A stretch of DNA of 26,834 nucleotides. Origin: CAYZEZ01 sp964477295 (GTDB lineage: Bacteria; Bacteroidota; Bacteroidia; Bacteroidales; SM23-62). Positions within the stretch are counted from its first letter, which is position 1; every line of letters begins with the position of its first letter. Where the stretch lies: assembly GCA_964477295.1 (NCBI GenBank), contig CAYZEZ010000022.1, forward strand, positions 1 to 26,834, in the 5' to 3' direction. The notes beneath the pieces are model-generated. The model made no database searches. It had not been told where the DNA came from and worked only from the letters and a program-made list of their open reading frames with translations. This document shows, one piece after another, positions 1-7,498 of this stretch. The position numbers and the translations under genes were made by a program.

Positions 1-166
1 CAATAATCATCAGAATATCCTCAATTCCCGATTCGACAGCTTCTTCGACAACATATTGTATTGTTGGCTTGTCTACGATGGGTAACATCTCCTTGGGCTG
101 GGATTTGGTAGCCGGAAGAAACCGGGTGCCAAATCCCGCTGCAGGAATAACGGCTTTTGTTATCAT
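1..166 (-). CDS. galU: UTP--glucose-1-phosphate uridylyltransferase, N-terminal part (runs off the window)
   Basis: The first 55 codons are present; the rest lies beyond the left edge. The start is the ATG at 166-164. The N-terminus carries the nucleotidyltransferase signature AAGFGTRFLPATK followed by PKEMLPIVDKP, which binds the UTP phosphates and is typical of bacterial GalU. The family enzyme joins UTP and glucose-1-phosphate to give UDP-glucose in the cytoplasm; related plant UDP-sugar pyrophosphorylases accept other sugar-1-phosphates, including glucuronate-1-phosphate. Only 11 bp separate this start from the stop of the upstream glucuronokinase-like gene, so the two are probably cotranscribed and may act in sequence. 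The family is clear from the motif. Substrate range cannot be judged from the fragment. Confidence 0.9.
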   Translation of the reverse strand, partial: MITKAVIPAAGFGTRFLPATKSQPKEMLPIVDKPTIQYVVEEAVESGIEDILMII

Positions 167-177
167 TAACTTTTTAT

Positions 178-1179
178 TTAACCCTGAATTATCCTTGGTT
201 TAATTATTGTAATCTTATGCTTCTGTAACTTGTTTTTAAGAGAATTGAACATGGCTTCATCTTTAAATGTGCCAACGATGGCACCTCCTGATCCGGAAAA
301 CTTAGCACTGGCTCCTGCACTTCTTGCCAGCTCTACCATTTGAAGGTTTGTACTGCTTATGTTCATGACAGCTTTACGTACATCAAAATTCTTATTTATC
401 AATTGACTCAATTCTTCCAGGTCATCTGATTTGAGGGCCTTGTATCCCAGATCTGTTAAGCGGATCCATTCCTTTATTGCCTGATGGACCTTTTCATCAC
501 CAAAATGATATCGCTCCCTGAAATCATTATGAACCACTTCAGAACCCTCAGACAAATCTGTCCTGAAAGCAATATATAAGTGATCGAAAAGCTGACTGCT
601 GAACTTCTGGTACTTACCATATCCGTTTTTATCCATCAGCTCTCTATTAAAATCCATGTATACCGGCGATTCATAAGCCTGTACCACCCGGTCCTGCAAT
701 CCAGCTGAAATATGCAGCTCATCTGACTCCACCGACAATACAAGGTTGGCCATGGCCGGTTTCAGAATATTAATGCCATAGAAACTTTTCAGGGCTTTAA
801 TGCATGCAGTAATTATCGCACTGGAACCGGCAAGTCCCAGCCGGTATGGAATATTTGAGCTATATCGTATGGTAAAATTTCGCTCATCCAGATCTATCCC
901 GTTTTCAGAGGCATAATCATAAAAGGCTTTCACAGCAGCCTTAAGCAGCCTTATACCACCATAATAACCATACAATTTTACGTCTTCCGCAAGATCCCTG
1001 ATGCTGTTGAAAACATTCGAATCATATTCTGCAGGTAATATTTCCAGTTCAGGCGTTTCGTAAAGGATTACTTCAGCATTAAAATTTGAAAATGGAAAGG
1101 CAATTGTTTTACCGAAATATCCATCTGACGGATTTCCAAGCAGGGCCGCTCGGGGATATGATTTTGTCTTGATTATCAA
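178..1179 (-). CDS. GHMP-family sugar kinase, glucuronokinase-like
   Basis: A 333-residue cytoplasmic protein of the GHMP kinase superfamily. The N-terminal block ALLGNPSDGYFGKTI (about residues 12-26) is characteristic of glucuronokinase-type members, the phosphate-binding loop PYRLGLAGSSA is near 111-121, and the C-terminal motif GASAKFSGSGGAIVG is near 287-301. Plant glucuronokinase makes glucuronate-1-phosphate from free glucuronate. A galU-type pyrophosphorylase follows 11 bp downstream, which suggests a salvage route to UDP-glucuronate; that coupling is inference. The best start is TTG at 1179: an in-frame TAG lies a few codons upstream and no ATG is available between. No Shine-Dalgarno is visible. 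A related sugar kinase (for example a heptose or fucose kinase) cannot be fully excluded. Confidence 0.82.
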   Translation of the reverse strand: MIIKTKSYPRAALLGNPSDGYFGKTIAFPFSNFNAEVILYETPELEILPAEYDSNVFNSIRDLAEDVKLYGYYGGIRLLKAAVKAFYDYASENGIDLDERNFTIRYSSNIPYRLGLAGSSAIITACIKALKSFYGINILKPAMANLVLSVESDELHISAGLQDRVVQAYESPVYMDFNRELMDKNGYGKYQKFSSQLFDHLYIAFRTDLSEGSEVVHNDFRERYHFGDEKVHQAIKEWIRLTDLGYKALKSDDLEELSQLINKNFDVRKAVMNISSTNLQMVELARSAGASAKFSGSGGAIVGTFKDEAMFNSLKNKLQKHKITIIKPRIIQG

Positions 1180-1219
1180 TATCTTAAAATTATTCTATTG
1201 ATTATTTTAACTAACTCTG

Positions 1220-1261
1220 CCCGCCCCGGGTGCTCCCCTGTCATTCGGGGTACGTGGCGGG
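1220..1261. other. GC-rich hairpin between the GT2 gene and the glucuronokinase gene
   Basis: An outer stem CCCGCC (1220-1225) pairs with GGCGGG (1256-1261), and an inner stem CCCC (1235-1238) pairs with GGGG (1247-1250) around an 8-base loop. It is far more GC-rich than the AT-rich spacer around it. It lies downstream of the GT2 stop codon on the minus strand, so it could end or attenuate transcription before the kinase-galU pair. No clear U-tract follows on the minus strand, so it is not a textbook intrinsic terminator. It could instead be a dispersed palindromic repeat or an mRNA-stabilising structure. Confidence 0.45.
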
Positions 1262-1293
1262 AACGCACTCGCAGGATTCAAATTTAAGATTAA

Positions 1294-2040
1294 TTATGGC
1301 TTGTGAAAAATTTTTGAAGTCGACCATCCGAACTTTCCAAAAAAATAGGATAATGAAACGGAGATGACACCCAGCCCATACTTCATACTGCGCCTGAAAT
1401 TGATGGATGAGGCTTCTTCAAAATATTTTGTCGGACAGGTGATCTCTGCAATCTCATACCCGGCCCAGAATATCTGCGCAAGCATTTGATTATCGAAAAC
1501 AAAATCGTCGGAATTCAATTCAAATTTTATTTTCTCCAGTACCTCCTTTGAAAATGCCCTGTAACCGGTATGATACTCCGACAATTTCTGGTTCATTAAC
1601 AGGTTCTGTATCAGTGTTAGAATCCTGTTGGCCAGATACTTATAATAAGGCATCCCTCCCTTCAGGGCCCCTTTTCCCAGGATCCTGGAACCCAGCACAA
1701 CAGGATAAAGATCATTCGCTATCAGGTAGCACATGGAGGGGATCAGGGTGGGTGTATACTGATAGTCGGGATGAAGCATTACCACAATATCTGCATTAAG
1801 TTCAAGTGCTTTCCTGTAACATGATTTCTGGTTTCCACCATACCCTTTGTTCTCCTCATGTTCAATAACATATTCAATTCCCAGTTTTCTGGCGAGCTCT
1901 ACAGTGCGGTCACTACTCTTGTCATCTACCAGGATTACATGATCGACGATACCAAACGGGATCTCCCGATAAGTAGACTCGAGGGTCTTTTCTGCATTAT
2001 ATGCAGGCAAAACAACTGCTACAACCTTACTATTTATCAT
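1294..2040 (-). CDS. GT2-family glycosyltransferase, polyprenyl-phosphate sugar synthase type
   Basis: A 248-residue protein from the ATG at 2040; the longer open frame to 2103 overlaps the upstream gene and its extra residues do not resemble the family. The GT-A fold starts at once with VVAVVLPAYNAEKTL; the nucleotide-binding acidic pair is VDDKSSD (about 38-44), and a metal-site-like HPDYQY follows near 90-95. The family moves a sugar from a nucleotide donor to polyprenyl (undecaprenyl) phosphate on the cytoplasmic face, as dolichol-phosphate mannose synthase or ArnC do. No clear C-terminal membrane pair is present, so it is a short, DPM1-like form. It starts 7 bp after the stop of the GT39/ArnT-like gene, the usual user of such lipid-linked sugars. 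The sugar is unknown. Confidence 0.85.
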   Translation of the reverse strand: MINSKVVAVVLPAYNAEKTLESTYREIPFGIVDHVILVDDKSSDRTVELARKLGIEYVIEHEENKGYGGNQKSCYRKALELNADIVVMLHPDYQYTPTLIPSMCYLIANDLYPVVLGSRILGKGALKGGMPYYKYLANRILTLIQNLLMNQKLSEYHTGYRAFSKEVLEKIKFELNSDDFVFDNQMLAQIFWAGYEIAEITCPTKYFEEASSINFRRSMKYGLGVISVSLSYFFGKFGWSTSKIFHKP

Positions 2041-2047
2041 TACCTGA

Positions 2048-3876
2048 TTAATTAGGACCGGGCCTTTCAGAAACAGGATCCCTTTTAAGAAAGACAAAAC
2101 CATTCTTTTCCCTGAAAAGGTAAAGTTCGGGAAATTTTTCCCGGAATTTTGGAACAGATCTGTTTCTCAGAATAAAATAAGCCGGTTTATCAATGTTACC
2201 TGTCAGAAGCCAGTCTTTGTTTTCTGCTTCAGGATTGTCAGGTATTTGTTTATTAGTATAGAAATAATGCGCATAACTCTTCATTCCCAGGGTCTCAACA
2301 TAACAATCCTCAGACTGCCTTTCCTGGCAAAATTCTATAAGGGCCCCCTGTGTATATCCTTCAATTTTTGGAGCTATTATCAGAATGGTCATCAAAGCAT
2401 ATACTGTTGTATTAATGAACAGCAGGTAATACCCGGCCTTCCTTTTCCTTGCAAACAGGGCCAGGGTAAGGATTATTCCTAAAATAAAAATAATTCCTAT
2501 TGCCGCTTCCGCACCCGACCAGTTAACCGATGCCTTTAATTGGCCAACTGCAAACTCATCCTTTATCCATCCTTTTTGAATTAATGATTGTTTATTTATC
2601 AGGAAGAAGGGAAGGGCTATACTGAAGAGCGCATATACAATCGCAATGACTGCATACACATAGTGGGTCCAGCGGTAAAACCTGATCTTATCCTGGATGA
2701 TCCGGCTAACCACACCGGCACCCAGGAAGGTAAGCGGGAAATAACAGAGCGAAGAATAGTGTACAATTTTTGTCCTGACAACAGAAAAGATAACAAGTAC
2801 TACAAAAAACAGTACTATCATCCAGAGTTTAAATCTTTTCTGGAAAGGATCATCATAATAACTGATCCTGAATCCCAGTAAGGCAAAAACAGAGGCAGGA
2901 AAAACCCCGAGCAGCATTACCACTACATGATAGCCGAAAAATCCGCCATGTCCTGCATCCTGGGTTTTAAATAACCTGATCTGGTAAGTTATAAAATCAG
3001 AAATGATATCGGAATTCCCATTCAGTATCTGTAACAGGAACCAAAAACCTCCGACCAGAGATAATATCACGATAAATACTAAAATCTCGAGTGCATTTAT
3101 CTGCAGCCGGAATTTCTTTAATATCCAATATCCAAGAACGGTTACCCCAAATAATAATACAGCCACGGGCCCTTTGGTCAAAACAGCCAGTCCAAGCAGG
3201 GAAGCCGATAAAACCAGCCTGCCCCATCGATTAACCGATCTCCCTGATTCAAGAAAGAAAATGAATTGCAGGAGTCCGAGAAAAATAAACAGATTAAACC
3301 AGGGATCAATGATCCCGGATTTGAAATAGAAAAAGGGTAATAATGATCCGGTATAAACGAGTACCCATAGCAAACCGAAAGTTTTGTCATAAATCCGCCT
3401 GCCTGTCCTGTACAGGACCAGTAACGATACAATACCGCATATTGCATTTGGAAACCTCGCAGCAAACTCATTGATGCCAAATATTTTCATGGAGGCTACC
3501 TGCATCCAGAAAAACAGGGGTGGTTTTTCCCAGAATGGTTCAAAATTGATCCTNNNNNNNNNNNNNNNNNNNNNNNNNNNNNNNNNNNNNNNNNNNNNNN
3601 NNNNNNNNNNNNNNNNNNNNNNNNNNNNNNNNNNNNNNNNNNNNNNNNNNNNNCCTGCATCCAGAAAAACAGGGGTGGTTTTTCCCAGAATGGTTCAAAA
3701 TTGATCCTAACTGTAAGATAATCCCTGGTGAGGATCATCTCCCGGGCCGATTCAGCAAAATTTATCTCATCCCAATCAAACAGATGAAGCCCCCCAAGGA
3801 ATGGAACAAACAGCAATGCACTGATAGTGATAATGATTAGTTCAGGAATAAATGGTCTTTTTAAAAATCCTGTCAT
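2048..3876 (-). CDS. ArnT/GT39-like membrane glycosyltransferase, interrupted by an assembly gap
   Basis: A polytopic membrane protein that transfers a sugar from a polyprenyl-phosphate donor to an outside acceptor such as lipid A or protein. The N-terminal part (from the ATG at 3876) shows a membrane segment, then FDWDEINFAESARE with the Asp-Glu pair expected in the first periplasmic loop of ArnT/PMT enzymes, then FWEKPPLFFWMQ. The remainder continues after the gap with VASMKIFGINEFAARFPNA and many hydrophobic segments. Removing the 100 Ns and one of the two identical 55-bp flanks (155 bp in total) puts both parts in one frame and gives about 557 residues, a normal length for the family. The frame break is therefore very probably an assembly artefact and not a pseudogene. 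The PAP2 stop lies 4 bp upstream and the GT2 start 7 bp downstream, indicating one operon. Confidence 0.85.
3499..3553. repeat. Left copy of the 55-bp duplicated contig end
   Basis: These 55 bases up to the first N are identical to 3654-3708, directly after the last N. The two contig ends overlap by exactly this length, which suggests an unresolved k-mer overlap at scaffolding and not a biological repeat. Confidence 0.95.
3554..3653. other. Assembly gap of 100 Ns
   Basis: Exactly 100 unknown bases, the conventional length for a gap of unknown size, inside the GT39/ArnT-like gene. Because the flanks are the same 55 bp, the true gap length is probably negative: the ends overlap and no sequence is missing. 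Confidence 0.97.
3654..3708. repeat. Right copy of the 55-bp duplicated contig end
   Basis: Identical to 3499-3553. Merging the two copies restores the reading frame of the glycosyltransferase across the junction (KPPLFFWMQ joined to VASMKIFG). Confidence 0.95.
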
Positions 3877-3880
3877 ATGG

Positions 3881-4525
3881 CTATTGCACAAGTGTTATAA
3901 TTGATTGGTCCGGCCACTTTCTATTCAATCCGTGAAAATACCAATAAAAAATTAATGCTGCTAAAAATCCCAGTGCTGAACCGGTCAGAATATCTGCCAG
4001 GAAATGCTGAGAGATATAAACCCGTGAATAAGCTACGCCACAGGCAAGGATGAGAAGCAATAACCCAATCCACTTTTTTCTGATAATCAGTGCAAAAGTG
4101 ATCATCAGTGCAAACGCAGAGGCTGAATGTCCTGAAGGAAAACTATGGTGTTGATGTAGATCTACGCCCGGAACCAGGTATAATTCCGCGATATCTTTAA
4201 AGAATAATGCGGGCCTTGGGGAATCCGGAAGGATAAACCTCTTGATGACCTGTGCCAGGATGCCGGACGACAGGTATGAAGCCATGACCATCAGTGCGTA
4301 CCTGAACCTGATAAACAGCAGAATAACCAGAACTGCAATGCTGAACCAGCCATCTCCAAGAAAAGTCAGGTATTTGAAGGTAAAATCGCAGAATTTGCTA
4401 TGGAACTGGTTCAGGAACAGATGAATATCACCTTTGGGATTAACAATACAGATCATAATCCCGGTGGCCAGCAGGATGAAATAGATCGTGATAAAAGCTC
4501 TGTTATCTCTGATAATTTTAACCAT
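3881..4525 (-). CDS. PAP2-superfamily membrane phosphatase
   Basis: A 214-residue integral membrane protein with about five or six hydrophobic segments. The three phosphatase motifs are all visible: KRFILPDSPRP (about 95-105), SFPSGHSAS (about 128-136, catalytic PSGH) and SRVYISQHFLADILTG (about 167-182, with the nucleophile His near 174 and its Asp near 178). Family members remove phosphate from lipid phosphates, such as undecaprenyl pyrophosphate or lipid A phosphates, on the outer face of the inner membrane. Its stop codon lies 4 bp before the GT39/ArnT-like start, so it probably works with that enzyme, either by recycling the lipid carrier or by trimming lipid A before glycosylation. The choice between these roles is inference. 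AGGAG lies directly against the ATG, too close for a normal ribosome-binding site. Confidence 0.9.
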   Translation of the reverse strand: MVKIIRDNRAFITIYFILLATGIMICIVNPKGDIHLFLNQFHSKFCDFTFKYLTFLGDGWFSIAVLVILLFIRFRYALMVMASYLSSGILAQVIKRFILPDSPRPALFFKDIAELYLVPGVDLHQHHSFPSGHSASAFALMITFALIIRKKWIGLLLLILACGVAYSRVYISQHFLADILTGSALGFLAALIFYWYFHGLNRKWPDQSIITLVQ

Positions 4526-4556
4526 CTCCTGTCTTCATAATTCATCATTCGATATT

Positions 4557-7355
4557 CTAGTAAGCGTCTTTCTTTCCTTTATCAATCGCCGGCAATCCCT
4601 CCTCCATCCACTCCGGCGCCGGAGCACCTTTCAGATAATGATCGAAGAATTGCATCATCCGGATGCTCAGGTCAACCCGGTTTGGCCACCTGGTAAGGTT
4701 GTGATCTTCGTTATTGTATTCAAGCAGCCAGGAAGGCTTGTCAAGACGCCGCAGGGCGACAAAAAATTCAATTCCCTGGTACCATGGTACCGCTCCATCC
4801 TTATCATTATGCATGATCAACACGGGAGTTTCAATTTTTGGAACATGAAACAGGGGGGAATTCTCGAGATACAGGAAGGTCTTATCCCAGAGGGTCCCTC
4901 CTATCCTGCTCTGGCTTTCTTCATACTGGAACATCCTGCTTTTACCTGAACCACACCTGATACCGCCATAGGCACTGGTCATGTTCGAAACAGGAGCCCC
5001 GGCCATGGCAGCAGCATACAGGTTTGTTTCAGTTACTAAATAGGCCACCTGGTAACCGCCCCAGCTCTGCCCCTGGATACCCATATGATCTTTATCAATG
5101 AATTCAAATTCGTTTACCATGGCCATCGTACCGCTTACTACAGCATTGTAACAACTCTGGCCGGGATAACCTGTTTTATAATTAATATCCGGGACAAATA
5201 CAACATAACCATTGCTCACGCAGTATGGAATGTTTATCGTAGACCTGCTGGGTGAAGGCATCCTGTAGTAGTAAAGCCCTGAAGAGCTCTTCTCATAGAA
5301 ATATACCAGCATGGGATATTTTTTACCTGGATCCAGGTTCTCAGGAGTATACAGGATCCCATCCAGTATTTCGTTGTCAAAAGAGGTCCAGTTCACCAAA
5401 CGGGCATCACCCCAGAGGTATTGCGACATTTCCGGGACTGCCCTGGATATCCGGGTGCTTGATTCAAATTTATCATCCGTTACGTACAGATCAGGATAGA
5501 TATTAAATGATCCTTTACTATAAATGAATCGATTGGCATATCGGGCTTTGCTTAAACTACCCAGACTAAATTCACCAAACTGCAGGACTTCCGGGTCCAT
5601 GCTGATAATGGCACTGGTGCTGTAATAACCGCCTTCCTTTGTTTTTTCACTCCTGGCTGAAAGATACATTGGTTCTTTCGCAGATATGTAGTTGATATCA
5701 TAATTCGTCCTCATGTATCTGAACTGGATCTTATTTTCCCTGCCAGATCCATTGGTCAGGTTAATGGGAACATTCTTGCCTGTGACATCAATTTTCCAGA
5801 TATCAAACCTGTCATAGATGTATGCATAGCGGTCATCCTCAGATCCTCCTGCATAGCCATAGGGACCGGGTGAAAATGGCATGTCAAAGATTTCATTGTA
5901 AAAGTTTACAGGAATATCACAGGTTAAGCAGGTAAGGCCTCCCCCTTCAATATCATGAGCATACCAGTTGCTGTCGAGGATTTCATACCATATCAGGTAT
6001 TTTGTATTGGGGGATAATGTAATGGTATATGATTTTTTATTAACCACCATTTCCCTTTCACCTGTTTCAATGTTTATGATATAGCCATCATGGTATCCGA
6101 CCGCCTCCCATGAGGATAATTTTTCATAAGGCTTGCGGTCAATGCCCAGTGCCCATTTCCCGCTGCCCTTGAATCCCGTCCTGATGTTTCTTATCTCCTC
6201 ATCAGCCAGCTGAACCATTTTTGAACTGCCAACGTGGTAAACAGCCTGGTACGTCCTTTTTTTCTCATTTTTCAACTCAACCTTTTGCTGGGGCTGCAGC
6301 AGGGGATCTTTCCAGTTCCACACATCCACACTATATTTCTCCTCAGCCAGCAGGGTATCCTCAGGCTCTTTCACAATCTTTGGCGCAGTGCCAAAAAAGA
6401 GCCTCGAACCATTAGCGGAAAACCAGGCTTTATAGTGTTTGCTGATACCCCATTCAGAAGGCATGCCATCCGACAACGTATCGATGATCTTTTCAGCCTT
6501 CTCCTTCGCTGCATTAAAAAGATAAAGGTCAAATCCCACCTCTTTTGCAGTATCAGGGTGGAACAGGCAGGCCAATTGTTTTCCTGCTTCGTCAAGGGTT
6601 AAATCCGGGACTTTCCCGGCACCCTCAAAAATGGTAACATATTTCTGATCCTGGGTTGGGAAAAAAGTAACTGTACTCACAGGAATGGTATCGTTGCTTT
6701 CCTGGACAAATCCAAATGCTGTACCCTGCCTGGCCACCTGGTATTCCGTAACGTTATCAAAAGTAATCGACACCTGTGATAACGGATTCATCACTACGAG
6801 TTCAGCTCCCCTTTCTTTCCCTTTCTTTTCTGTATCCAGTGTGTCGGCAGCCCCTTCCTCCCTCTTTGTGGTATCTTCCTTCTCATGATATTGAAATGCC
6901 ATCCATTGTGATCCATCTCCCGGCACCTTGTAAGACTGAACATCCTGGAAGGTAAGTATTTCCCCGGTATCAAGTATCCGGATCGCCAGGGAATCTTTCG
7001 GCTTATCTGCCTTTTTCAGCTTATCTTTTTTTGCTTTCCTCTCTACCTGAAACGGCACCTTAACCTTGCATACGAGAAAATCCGATCCGGATGAAAAGGT
7101 TGCTCCATATCCTCGCGAAACAGAATCAAGCGAATTATCTTCAAGGTTAACCAGGTAAAGCCAGCCATCTCCCTTCTCGGGATTGATCTCATAGGTGGCC
7201 CACCTGCCGTCATTTGAGATCCGGGGATTCCTGATCGATTTCCATCCTTCATATACGGAATGATCGAGAGGTATCTTTTTCGCTTGTGCATAATTACCCG
7301 GTTGAAGGATGAATAAGGCGGCGATAGATAACAATATTATTTTTAAGAATTTCAT
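4557..7355 (-). CDS. Secreted S9-family (prolyl oligopeptidase-type) serine peptidase
   Basis: A 932-residue protein with an N-terminal signal peptide (hydrophobic stretch to about residue 22, ending near NYAQA). A long N-terminal region with the look of a WD/DPP-type beta-propeller is followed by the alpha/beta-hydrolase domain in the last 270 residues. The triad is visible: Ser764 in GQSWGGYQ, Asp853 in NDKDGAVP and His885 in NEDHNL. Such enzymes cleave peptides in the periplasm or at the cell surface. A lysine-rich stretch near residues 105-125 and an acidic one near 160-185 look like propeller loop insertions. The start is the ATG at 7355, with no Shine-Dalgarno. It is divergent from galK. 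The PAP2 gene begins 31 bp downstream, so the cluster to its left may be read through from here. Confidence 0.9.
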   Translation of the reverse strand: MKFLKIILLSIAALFILQPGNYAQAKKIPLDHSVYEGWKSIRNPRISNDGRWATYEINPEKGDGWLYLVNLEDNSLDSVSRGYGATFSSGSDFLVCKVKVPFQVERKAKKDKLKKADKPKDSLAIRILDTGEILTFQDVQSYKVPGDGSQWMAFQYHEKEDTTKREEGAADTLDTEKKGKERGAELVVMNPLSQVSITFDNVTEYQVARQGTAFGFVQESNDTIPVSTVTFFPTQDQKYVTIFEGAGKVPDLTLDEAGKQLACLFHPDTAKEVGFDLYLFNAAKEKAEKIIDTLSDGMPSEWGISKHYKAWFSANGSRLFFGTAPKIVKEPEDTLLAEEKYSVDVWNWKDPLLQPQQKVELKNEKKRTYQAVYHVGSSKMVQLADEEIRNIRTGFKGSGKWALGIDRKPYEKLSSWEAVGYHDGYIINIETGEREMVVNKKSYTITLSPNTKYLIWYEILDSNWYAHDIEGGGLTCLTCDIPVNFYNEIFDMPFSPGPYGYAGGSEDDRYAYIYDRFDIWKIDVTGKNVPINLTNGSGRENKIQFRYMRTNYDINYISAKEPMYLSARSEKTKEGGYYSTSAIISMDPEVLQFGEFSLGSLSKARYANRFIYSKGSFNIYPDLYVTDDKFESSTRISRAVPEMSQYLWGDARLVNWTSFDNEILDGILYTPENLDPGKKYPMLVYFYEKSSSGLYYYRMPSPSRSTINIPYCVSNGYVVFVPDINYKTGYPGQSCYNAVVSGTMAMVNEFEFIDKDHMGIQGQSWGGYQVAYLVTETNLYAAAMAGAPVSNMTSAYGGIRCGSGKSRMFQYEESQSRIGGTLWDKTFLYLENSPLFHVPKIETPVLIMHNDKDGAVPWYQGIEFFVALRRLDKPSWLLEYNNEDHNLTRWPNRVDLSIRMMQFFDHYLKGAPAPEWMEEGLPAIDKGKKDAY

Positions 7356-7384
7356 AGTGGTGGTAATTTGTTTAATTCATGATC

Positions 7385-7392
7385 TAAAGATA
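7385..7392 (-). promoter_or_regulatory. Possible -7 box for the S9 peptidase gene
   Basis: On the minus strand this reads TATCTTTA, one mismatch from the Bacteroidota TAnnTTTG box, about 30 bp before the ATG at 7355. No convincing -33 TTTG is seen upstream. The inverted repeat at 7402-7431 would overlap the -33 position. Confidence 0.3.
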
Positions 7393-7401
7393 ATAAAAGA
7401 A

Positions 7402-7431
7402 ATCAGTGATCGTGGATCACCGATCACTGAT
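7402..7431. promoter_or_regulatory. Perfect 11-bp inverted repeat in the S9 peptidase/galK divergent promoter region
   Basis: ATCAGTGATCG (7402-7412) and its exact reverse complement CGATCACTGAT (7421-7431) flank 8 bases. The core GATCAC is present a third time at 7415-7420 within the spacer, and TCACCGAT occurs at 7417-7424 and again at 7438-7445. Its place between two divergent genes, just upstream of both candidate -7 boxes, fits an operator for a dimeric regulator. As RNA it could also form a hairpin. Confidence 0.55.
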
Positions 7432-7460
7432 AACCATTCACCGATATTAATAGTTTTTAC

Positions 7461-7468
7461 TACTTTTG
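7461..7468 (+). promoter_or_regulatory. Candidate galK -7 promoter box
   Basis: TACTTTTG matches the Bacteroidota -7 consensus TAnnTTTG exactly and lies 30 bp before the galK ATG, predicting a leader of about 24 bases. No good -33 TTTG is seen at the expected distance. Confidence 0.45.
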
Positions 7469-7498
7469 AGGCTCTCATAAACATTCAATAAACATCCC

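Noticed and set aside
2048..3891. GT39/ArnT-like gene as a frameshifted pseudogene or two separate genes
   Set aside because: The break coincides with the N gap and duplicated 55-bp ends, and collapsing them restores one frame.
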